Made by a program: the position numbers and the translations under genes
Shown here: positions 1-7,209 of the stretch, one piece after another
Layout: every line of letters starts with the position of its first letter
Numbering within the stretch: position 1 is the stretch's first letter
Assembly (NCBI GenBank): GCA_902459845.2
Contig: CABPSV020000264.1
Span: 1 to 16,359, forward strand
Source of the DNA: Hepatocystis sp. ex Piliocolobus tephrosceles
Lineage: Eukaryota > Apicomplexa > Aconoidasida > Haemosporida > Plasmodiidae
Direction of reading: 5' to 3'
Length of the DNA stretch: 16,359 bases
Notes under the pieces: generated by a model
What the model saw: only the letters and a program-made list of their open reading frames with translations
Databases searched by the model: none
Told to the model about the DNA's origin: nothing

Positions 1-359
1 GTATTTTTAATGGAACTTGTTACAAATTATATAAAAAAAAAAAAGTAACAATAATAAATAAAAATCGAGTTTGTAATTTATTTTTATCTTTATATATAAA
101 CAACAAAATGTTTCAAAATTTCCAAAATAATTTTTTTACTTTATATGTTCGTGGATCTACTAACATTAAACCTAAAACAAATAAATCAATTGCAAAAAGA
201 TTTAAAATAACAAAAAATGGTAAACTTATAAGAAAAAAAGCAGGAGGAAATCACATGTTAGTGAAAAAAACTTCATCAAATAAAGCAGGATTAAGAAAAA
301 CAACAACTATAGCATCTAATAAAATAATTAAAAAATATAAAAGTGCTATCTTCAAATAA
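1..359 (+). CDS. rpl35: Organellar (probably apicoplast) ribosomal protein bL35, 5'-partial
   Basis: Large-subunit ribosomal protein of the bacterial bL35 family, nuclear-encoded and probably imported into the apicoplast. The mature part starts near K-P-K-T-N-K-S (about base 177) and shows the family pattern: Lys/Arg-rich A-K-R-F-K-I-T-K-N-G-K-L, then R-K-K-A-G-G-N-H, then L-R-K-T-T. It stops at TAA 357-359. The first ATG inside the window is at 108, but the same frame is open with no stop from base 3 upstream of it. That stretch encodes a Lys/Asn-rich segment (start I-F-N-G-T-C-Y-K-L-Y-K) typical of a Plasmodium apicoplast transit peptide. I therefore infer that the true start, with a signal peptide and perhaps an upstream exon, lies outside the window. 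If Met108 were the real start, the product would be 83 aa with a short, possibly mitochondrial, presequence. It converges on the deformylase gene. Family assignment is firm; the compartment is inferred. Confidence 0.85.
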   Translation, partial: IFNGTCYKLYKKKKVTIINKNRVCNLFLSLYINNKMFQNFQNNFFTLYVRGSTNIKPKTNKSIAKRFKITKNGKLIRKKAGGNHMLVKKTSSNKAGLRKTTTIASNKIIKKYKSAIFK

Positions 360-499
360 TTTTACGAGCATATATGTGTGAATATAAATAAATGCGAATG
401 TTCACACACATTGGTTTTTCCTATCTATATTTGTACGTTATTGGTGCAGCTGTTCACACCTAGCCTTTTTTTATTCGTTTGACTGGGAGTTTCTTCTTC

Positions 500-583
500 T
501 ATTATTATTATTAATACTACAAGAGTTGTTATTATTATTATTACTACAACAATTGTTATTATTATTATTATTATTATTACTAT
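500..583. repeat. Interrupted ATT/TTA trinucleotide microsatellite
   Basis: Runs of ATT/TTA triplets are interrupted twice by related islands (ACTACAAGAGTTG and ACTACAACAATTG). It is therefore a duplicated compound microsatellite rather than a pure one. Confidence 0.75.
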
Positions 584-624
584 ATTTTTTTTGTTTTTCT
601 GTTTAAATGTTATTGTTTTATTAT

Positions 625-713
625 TATTTTTTGTTTATTTTTTGTTTATTTTTTGTTTATTTTTTGTTTATTTTTTGTTTATTTTTTGTTTATTTTTTGT
701 TTATTTTTTATTT
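625..713. repeat. 11-bp T-rich minisatellite, about 8 copies
   Basis: Near-perfect tandem copies of TTTTTTGTTTA between bL35 and deformylase. The last copy degenerates to TTTTTTATTTA. It is intergenic, and no function is visible. Confidence 0.85.
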
Positions 714-885
714 ATTTAATTTTTTTTTTTTTTTTTGTATACCCTTTTAAATAGCCCAAAAAAATTATTAGCTTTTAAAAAAAATAATTTATACGTCAAC
801 TTTAAAAACATTAAAAGTGTATTAAAACTGCGTCTGCATAATATACATATACATATGAAGTAAAGAAAGGGAAGAAAAAGATTTC

Positions 886-1850
886 TTAAGTATCAGACTC
901 CTCACTGTGTTTACTTTTATATTCCATGATCAAATCATTAATTTTACTTTTAACTTTTCTTTTTTCATTTTGTGTTAACTTATCAATAAATAAAACTGCA
1001 TTTAAATGATCAAACTCATGTTGAAATATTCTTGCATGAATTCCTTTTAAAATTTTTAAATGTTTATTTCCATTTAAGTCATAATATCTTACAGATACTA
1101 CTAGTGGTCGTTCGACCTTTGCCTCTATATCTGGGAATGATAAACATTTCTCCAAAACTTTTTTTTTTATTAAACTTTGTTCTACTATAGTTGGATTTAT
1201 AAATACTCTTTCATTTTCTTCTTTTTTTTTTTCATACAAAGCATTCCACACAATTATTTTTTTATTTATGTTAATTTGAGATGCTGCTAAACCGATTGCC
1301 TTTTTATCATACATCAGGTTAAACATGTTTCGTACAACTTCCTGTTAAAATATATATATATATATATAAAATGAAGAAATGAATAAAAGGGAAACTAAAG
1401 TGAAAACAAAAGAGAAAGTAAAGAGAAAGTAAAAATGGAGAAAACAAATAAGACTGAAAATAAATGTTTACCAAACTAGTGCAAATTGGTACAAATTCGT
1501 GCAAATTAGTATAGACATTAGTATACAAATTAGTATAGAATAACGCAACTTTTTTTATTTTTATTTTTTTTTTTTTTTCCCCAGCGAACCTTCAAATTAT
1601 TATCAAACGTAATTACATCTTGACACTCAGATCGAAGTAAAGGATTAGGATATAACAAAACGCTCATGTCATTGCCATTTTGCTTCAATAATAACGAAAA
1701 TTGTTTTATTTTTCGTTTTTTTTCACTTATATATTTTAAGTTACTGTTTTTTAAATAAAAATCTATTTTTTTATTAATTATAAATCCTGAAAATGTTTGT
1801 AAATATACTATTACTATGATAATTATAAGAGAAAAGTTTAAAACTTCCAT
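886..1850 (-). CDS. PDF: Peptide deformylase, two exons, apicoplast-type leader
   Basis: Metal-dependent hydrolase that removes the N-formyl group from nascent proteins; in malaria parasites it serves apicoplast translation. Exon 1 is 1590-1850 and exon 2 is 886-1341, with a phase-0 intron at 1342-1589 (acceptor AACAG; donor GTTCGC is weak). The joined product is 238 aa. Residues 1-23 form a hydrophobic signal segment, followed by a Lys/Asn-rich transit-like stretch to about 62. The catalytic domain begins near Y-P-N-P-L-L-R (67-73). Motif 1 reads A-I-G-L-A-A-S-Q (102-109), motif 2 E-K-C-L-S (151-155), motif 3 Q-H-E-F-D-H-L (194-200). The expected catalytic Gln, Cys and metal-binding His-Glu-x-x-His are present. 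However, the first Gly of motif 1 is Ala, the Gly of motif 2 is Lys, and the usual Gly after HLN is Ala. The join restores the helix N-L-K-E-V-V-R-N-M-F leading into motif 1, which supports the splice. Family identity is near certain; full activity is not. Confidence 0.95.
1342..1589 (-). other. Intron of the deformylase gene
   Basis: A 248-bp intron inferred from frame continuity. It contains a (TA)n stretch near its 3' end (1350-1368) and several imperfect copies of GTGCAAATTAGTATA-like sequence at about 1478-1540. The donor, AAG/GTTCGC, departs from the usual GTAAGA-like consensus, but it is the only GT that keeps the protein aligned. Confidence 0.8.
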
Positions 1851-2109
1851 TGAATATTAATAAAAAAAAAACAAAAAAAAACAAAAAAAAACAACAATTA
1901 AGCAAAAAAAGTAATAGAATCGGATTCATCCCTTAAGGGCTTTTGTAATTTATAACATTTTTTTTTTTTTTTTGAATATATGCACCTTCATATATATATT
2001 TATATGTACCTGTAAAACATAATAAAACACTAATAACTGAAATTTATGAAAAATTAAAATAAAATATGAGTTACAACATACATATTTTATAACAAATATT
2101 TTTTTTAAG

Positions 2110-2157
<48 letters not shown>
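2110..2157. repeat. Poly(A) tract of 48 nt
   Basis: Uninterrupted A48 on the plus strand, upstream of the deformylase start. Confidence 0.95.
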
Positions 2158-2160
<3 letters not shown>

Positions 2161-2616
2161 TACTGTTCATGATCATTACTCGAAAAAAAACGAAACATGT
2201 GTTTGTTTTTCATCATATGCTACAACTCATTTTTAAATACTATTCCTGTTTTACAATAAAACAGTGAAAAAAAAAAAAAAATAACACAATAAAATAATTC
2301 ATACATACATATATATATATATATATGTATATTTGTTCTTTCAATTATTAATTCATAAAAATGTTATAGGTAAAGAGAAACACACATTTCATATTTTTAA
2401 ATTGACCTTAATATTTTGAAAACATTATTATTCGTTTATTTATTTATTTATTTTTTTTTTATTTTTTTTTATTTTTTTTTTTTTCTTCTCTTTTTTTATG
2501 TAGTGTTGTGAACATACTAAACAAACGGAAATGTGTAAAGTTATTTTATGGTAAAAATGGTAAGAGAAAAGAATAAAACGAATATACGTGTATATATAAA
2601 AATCATACATACCATG

Positions 2617-2618
<2 letters not shown>

Positions 2619-2660
<42 letters not shown>
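2619..2660. repeat. (TA)n microsatellite
   Basis: About 20 TA dinucleotides, intergenic. Confidence 0.95.
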
Positions 2661-2666
<6 letters not shown>

Positions 2667-2927
2667 TTTGCTTTTTAAGGAAAGCAATTAATTACATGCT
2701 ATTAAATTGTATATGCTTACTTGAGTGTGAAAATAAAAAAAAAAAATATATAAGTAACACATAATAAGCAACATACACAAGTAAATGATAGAAAATGTAT
2801 GGGTACATAAAGAGAAAGAAAAAAAAAAAAAATTAAAACACAATTAAAGAGGAGATAAGCGCGTGAAAAAAATAAAATAACATAAACTGAAACATTAAAA
2901 CTTAGTTCATAAAATTAGACATGTATA

Positions 2928-2930
<3 letters not shown>

Positions 2931-2966
<36 letters not shown>
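2931..2966. repeat. (TA)n microsatellite
   Basis: About 18 TA dinucleotides, intergenic. Confidence 0.95.
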
Positions 2967-2968
<2 letters not shown>

Positions 2969-3259
2969 AACACGTACATGTTTTAATAATTCACATCTTA
3001 TGTATATAAAAACTGTAAATAAATAATGTTAAAACAAAAATGAACTTTACGATATTTCGTACGAAGAAATATTAACAATTAGAAAAAGGTTTGTTACATA
3101 TATATAAATATGTAGTTAATATTTTTTTTTTTATTTGCTTTCTAGGCAAATTTAAACATAAAAATAAATTCATTTCTTTTTACATCATCTTATGGTTTTA
3201 CCAGACACTTATTTAAACAAAACATTGAAAAAAAAAAAAAAAAAAAAAAAAAACCCATA

Positions 3260-4995
3260 TCAATTACATTTTGATTGTAATTCGACTTGTTCCATTTTGT
3301 TAGGTAAATAAAAGTCCATTTTTTTTTTTAAAAGGTAATTGTAATATACTAATCCTACCTGTAAAAAAATAAAAGTGAGAGTAAAAAAAAAAATAAGAAA
3401 CAAGCACAGATAGAATAGTGAGCTAGCAAAAATAAAAAAAAAAAAAATAATAATAAAAAAAAATAATTCTACATCTTTCCTTTCATATATACGTATAAAC
3501 ACACACACACACACACATATGCACGTTTCATCCCTTTCTAACCAAAATAAAAAAAATGATTGACAAATTTATTAACAGTGCATTATTTTTGTATGTGGCC
3601 TCGCTTTTTTTAGTGAACTCGTCTTCGGCTAAAAAAAAAAAAAAATAAAAAAATAAATAACCCTCTATGCAGTTACTTATATAAAGCTATTACAGTTAGT
3701 TATGCAAAACTATTACAGTTAGTTATGCAAAACTATTACAGTTAGTTATGCAAAAAGTTACCTTTATCTAAGTTAGACTTTTTTCTAAAATTTGAAAATT
3801 TTTTTTTTTCAAATATATGATTTAACAAAATAGCTATTCTGGCACCACCCCTTAAAATATTAGATCTGATCAAATTTTCAAAAAAAAATTCGATATCACC
3901 TGATATTATTAATTCTCTACTTGTATCAAAATATAAGTCGTTTTTTTTATTTATCATATAATAACTTAAATTATTATTATAATAAAAATTGGAACAAAAA
4001 TACTTTGTAGTTTGTTCAGCCCATATATCTATTGCATCTATTCCCAATTGCTTAAACAACAATTCATCCTTTTTAAACTCGTCATAAATTCTATTAATAT
4101 GTGTCCATCCGCTATACCACGAAGATCTATATTTTCCAATCATTTTATTAATCAATTCGTTTTCTAAATAAGAAAATAAATTTGTATGTACTGTATATCC
4201 GTTATTATCAAAATAGGCAACTTTAATTTCTTTTCCTCCATCATCGTCTAAATCTCCTATACGTAATGGCTGATGCATATCTGCAATTAAAGAAACTAAA
4301 TATTTTATAGAATCTGAATCTGTGAAAGAAATATTAATAGGGTAATTAAAAATAATGTTTTCATTTATTTTGTTTTGTGGCATTTCTTTAAGAGAATTTG
4401 TATTTTCACTACTCTTTTCACTACTCTTTTCACTACTCTTTTCACTACTCTCTTCACTACTCTTTTCACTACTCTCTTCACTACTCTCTTCACTACTCTC
4501 TTCACTACTCTTTTCACTACTCTTTTCACTACTCTTTTCACTACTCTTTTCACTATTATCATTTTTACCTATTTCTACGTTTTTGTTTCCATTATCAATA
4601 AAATCATCAGTTATCTGTTTATCCAATCCAGACATGAGTTTATTATAAAAATATTTAATCGAATTAATTAAACATAATCCATCCTTATCTTCACATATAT
4701 ATTTATTTATTTTACAAACATTATTATATAAATTGTAATGCATTTTTTCAGCGTTTTTTACTTTTTCGTGAACCAAATGTCCCCATCTACTTATATCTAC
4801 TATATCTTTACCATAAAATAATTTTTTTAATTCATATAATGGCTTACTTTTTAAACCTGACATAGCAACCATACCTATCGCCTCGTGACCCTCACTATTA
4901 AAACAACTTACATAATTCCATTTTTCCTTAAATATTATAATATAAGTTAATATTATTATATACACATTAATAAACTTTTTTTTTTTTATTTTCAT
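3260..4995 (-). CDS. S1/P1-nuclease-like protein, three exons, C-terminal membrane anchor
   Basis: Homologue of zinc-dependent S1/P1 nucleases, which act on single-stranded nucleic acids in secretory compartments. Exon 1 is 3762-4995 (411 codons plus one base), exon 2 is 3543-3628, exon 3 is 3260-3358; introns are 133 and 184 bp. The joined product is 472 aa. Residues 8-22 form a signal sequence. The mature end F-N-S-E-G-H (32-37) aligns with the family's W-x-x-x-G-H. Other family landmarks are R-W-G-H (70-73), M-H-Y (85-87), A-D-M-H-Q-P-L (238-244) and N-L-F-S-Y-L-E (272-278). An SSEK/SSEE repeat (about 148-199) is inserted between core segments. Of nine family metal-ligand positions only H37, H86 and D239 remain; the others read F32, H73, S235, R245, F274 and E278. 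Residues about 428-450, formed by joining exons 2 and 3, make a transmembrane helix followed by Lys-Lys-Lys and a short tail, which suggests a type I membrane protein. Fold assignment is strong; enzymatic activity is doubtful. Confidence 0.88.
3359..3542 (-). other. Intron 2 of the nuclease-like gene
   Basis: A 184-bp phase-0 intron with donor GTTAGA and acceptor TTTTTTACAG. It contains a (CA)n run at about 3499-3517 and A-rich stretches on the plus strand. Splicing fuses I-I-F-F-I-L to V-G-L-V-Y-Y and creates a continuous hydrophobic helix. Without it, exon 2 would end after V-R-K-G at a TGA. Confidence 0.75.
3629..3761 (-). other. Intron 1 of the nuclease-like gene
   Basis: A 133-bp phase-1 intron with donor GTAACT and a long T-rich tract before TTTTAG. 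It carries a triplicated 23-bp repeat next to the donor. Confidence 0.75.
3687..3755. repeat. 23-bp tandem repeat, three copies, inside intron 1
   Basis: Three copies of a unit containing CTATTACAGTTAGTTATGC lie a few bases from the exon 1 donor. On the transcript strand each copy contains a TAACTAAC-like string resembling a branch-point sequence and a GTAATA that could act as a cryptic donor. Confidence 0.85.
4400..4556 (-). repeat. 12-bp coding minisatellite encoding SSEK/SSEE
   Basis: About 13 copies of a 12-bp unit (plus strand TTCACTACTCTT, with a C/T variant that switches Lys to Glu), in frame in the nuclease-like protein at about residues 148-199. It gives a charged, Ser-rich, probably disordered loop between the core segments carrying the M-H-Y and H-Q-P-L motifs. 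Confidence 0.9.
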
Positions 4996-5103
4996 TTTAT
5001 TCTATACCTGAGCATTTGCGTCTTCATACATATACAAATATTATCTTTTTTTAAATATGCAATTATTTATATTACGTGTTATATATTTTAAAAAAAAAAA
5101 AAC

Positions 5104-5128
5104 TTTCAACTTTCAACTTTCAACTTTC
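5104..5128. repeat. Short 8-bp tandem repeat
   Basis: Three copies of TTTCAACT just upstream of the nuclease-like gene start, in its likely 5' UTR or promoter. Confidence 0.8.
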
Positions 5129-5240
5129 GTATTATTAGAAAAAAATAAGTGTCTATATATTAAAAAAAGTAATAAACATATGAGTTGTTCATTGGTTGGT
5201 TGAGTGATTAAGTTATTAAGTTACTGGGTAAACATACATT

Positions 5241-5371
5241 TAATAATGTGCATAATAATGTGCATAATAATGTGTACAATAATGTGTACAATAATGTGCA
5301 TAATAATGTGTACAATAATGTGTACAATAATGTGCATAATAATGTGTACAATAATGTGTACAATAATGTTA
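5241..5371. repeat. 12-bp tandem array with GTGCA and GTGTAC variants, about 11 copies
   Basis: The unit alternates between TAATAATGTGCA and CAATAATGTGTA, giving four GTGCAT and six GTGTACA sites. From the second unit the order is one GTGCA unit then two GTGTAC units, repeated three times, so a 36-bp higher-order repeat is visible. It starts about 245 bp upstream of the nuclease-like start codon. GTGCA and GTAC cores are known binding motifs of Plasmodium ApiAP2 factors; a regulatory role here is inference. Confidence 0.9.
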
Positions 5372-5409
5372 TGTTATTTTAGTTTTAAAAAAAAAAGAAA
5401 AAAAAAAAA

Positions 5410-5455
5410 AAATTAATAAAATTAATAAAATTAATAAAATTAATAAAATTAAATA
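5410..5455. repeat. 10-bp A/T-only tandem repeat
   Basis: Four to five copies of AATTAATAAA in the promoter-side intergenic region of the nuclease-like gene. Confidence 0.85.
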
Positions 5456-5489
5456 AACATAAGCATTTAAATACACATATGTAATATAC

Positions 5490-5491
<2 letters not shown>

Positions 5492-5535
<44 letters not shown>
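5492..5535. repeat. (TA)n microsatellite, 44 nt
   Basis: Pure alternating TA tract, the longest in the window. Confidence 0.95.
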
Positions 5536-5538
<3 letters not shown>

Positions 5539-6221
5539 ATTAAGCTTATGCGAAATGTTCATACTATATTATTAAAAGTTTTAGTTAATAAGAGAAATAA
5601 ATATGTCCACAGATTAATTCAGTACGATTATGTAGTAGCTCTACTGTATATGCTATAATGCACATATATGCATGTTTATATATATATGTATGTATGTATA
5701 TATACATGTGATTATGAAATCACTGAGGATTTTTTTTTACTTAAATATTATTTCGCTAATATAGGCTCTTTACTTCTTTTAAAAGGTTTAATTAATTATT
5801 TTATTTTTTATTTTCTATTTTTTATTTTATTTTATTTTTTTTTTTTTAAGATCACCTTTCAGTTTAATTTTGTTAATAAGCGTTTTTTTTTTTTTTTATT
5901 TACATTTTTATCAAACTTGTTCGCACAACTCTATGAATTGTTTCGATTGACAAATGTATGTATGTACATGTAGAGGTTATATACATATTGACAATAAATA
6001 TATACATTGATTTTTTATATATTTAAAACATAGAAGTTATAAAAAAAAAAAATGTATATTTTATGCTGACAACGGCAAAAAAAAACTTTCATTCTTGTCT
6101 CCTCATCGTAAATATATAAGTGTATACTTGTTTATTTTATTTCATTTTATCATTTTTTTTTTTTTTTTTTTTTTTTATTATATTTTTAATAAAAAAAAAA
6201 AATTTAATATGCTAGCTATAC

Positions 6222-6223
<2 letters not shown>

Positions 6224-6270
<47 letters not shown>
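6224..6270. repeat. Poly(A) tract of 47 nt
   Basis: Uninterrupted A47 on the plus strand in the 4996-7209 intergenic region. Confidence 0.95.
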
Positions 6271-6271
<1 letters not shown>

Positions 6272-6970
6272 AACAGATAATGATATAATGCTTATAATAA
6301 CATATTTTTGAGTTTTTTTTTTTTTTTAAGGATAAAAAAAAAACAAGGCAACATATAAAAGAAAAAAATGATAAAAAATTATATATATATATATACAATA
6401 TATGCACAGATGTAATGATAAAATATAGCAAGTAAACATTTGTCGATCGTTAAAGACAACATAAAACATGTTTGTACATAACCTAATAAATGCCAATGAT
6501 GTAAAAATGCCTACCTATCAGTATTTTAAATATATGTTTTTTTTTTAAAGTTATTTTTTTGTATTTGATTTTTTTTGGAGACGTAAAAATACGTGCTTAT
6601 TTGTACACATATATATATGTATATATATACGTTTGTGAAAAATATAATTGTTTTTCAGTTTTTCCAACAAAGGCTTATATTTTATATCTATCTAAAACTA
6701 ACATTTTAATCGCTACCTTTTTTTCTTTTTTTTTTTATTTATTTTTTTTTTTATATATATATACTAAAACATGTTATTATGATGTTATGCTATTTCTTAA
6801 ACTAAATCGGTTTAATATTAGTGATCATGTTTGTAACTATGTCTTTATTTATATATTTTTTAAAATTTAAGGCAAATATGTTATTCATTCGCGTGCATAA
6901 AAAGGTGATCTTATTCATCTTAAAACAAAAATGTTTTACTTCTGTTTGAAAAATCATACAAATAAACATG

Positions 6971-7006
<36 letters not shown>

Positions 7007-7209
7007 TCGAAGCCCACATGTAATTTTTGTGTTTATTATTTATACAGAAAATGTTAATAAGTTAAGTACAATTAATGAAACACAACGTAATTGTTCATAT
7101 ATAATATCACACTTGACAAAAAAAAAAAAAAAAAAAAAAAAAGCTGCACCGTTGTTTTTTTATCTGTTTACATCTCTTTATGTATGGTTCCATATGCAGC
7201 CCTATGCGC

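Larger units (their letters stand above)
360..885. other. Intergenic region between convergent bL35 and deformylase genes
   Basis: This region holds the 3' flanks of two convergent genes. I see no coding frame. It contains (TTA/ATT)n microsatellite stretches at about 500-583 and an 11-bp minisatellite at about 625-713, described separately. A 17-T run follows at about 719-736. No terminator or RNA gene is recognisable. Confidence 0.7.
1851..3259. other. Intergenic region between deformylase start and nuclease-like gene end
   Basis: About 1.4 kb that should contain the deformylase promoter and the nuclease 3' end. It is dominated by an A48 run (2110-2157), (TA)n tracts (about 2619-2660 and 2931-2966), an A26 run (3228-3253) and T-rich stretches. 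Short, higher-complexity islands at about 2160-2270, 2500-2580 and 3146-3228 carry plausible acceptors or short open frames on the plus strand, but I could not assemble them into a gene. Confidence 0.6.
4996..7209. other. Intergenic region between nuclease-like start and AEC-like gene end
   Basis: About 2.2 kb that includes the nuclease promoter and the transporter 3' flank. It contains the 12-bp TAATAATGTG-type array (5241-5371), AATTAATAAA-like repeats (5410-5455), a 44-nt (TA)n tract (5492-5535), an A47 run (6224-6270), a (TA)n tract at 6973-7003 and an A23 run near 7120-7142. Open frames here are short and low-complexity, and I do not support any as genes. No RNA gene was recognised. Confidence 0.6.

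Noticed and set aside
500..713. Possible CRISPR-like or structured repeat array
   Set aside because: The units are contiguous short tandem repeats without spacers, in a eukaryotic genome; they are ordinary micro- and minisatellites.
1319..1528. Minus-strand 69-codon frame overlapping the deformylase intron
   Set aside because: It lies almost wholly within the intron between the two deformylase exons and is Phe/Tyr low-complexity.
4355..4671. Open plus-strand frames with LFSLLFS, FTTLFTT and HYSFHYS repeats, and a minus frame with VVKRVVK
   Set aside because: They are other-frame readings of the SSEK/SSEE coding minisatellite in the nuclease-like gene; a 12-bp repeat keeps all frames open.
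5204..5416. Plus-strand frame with repeated M-C-I-I and M-C-T-I
   Set aside because: Translation of the 12-bp TAATAATGTG array ending in poly-Lys; no coding features beyond the repeat.
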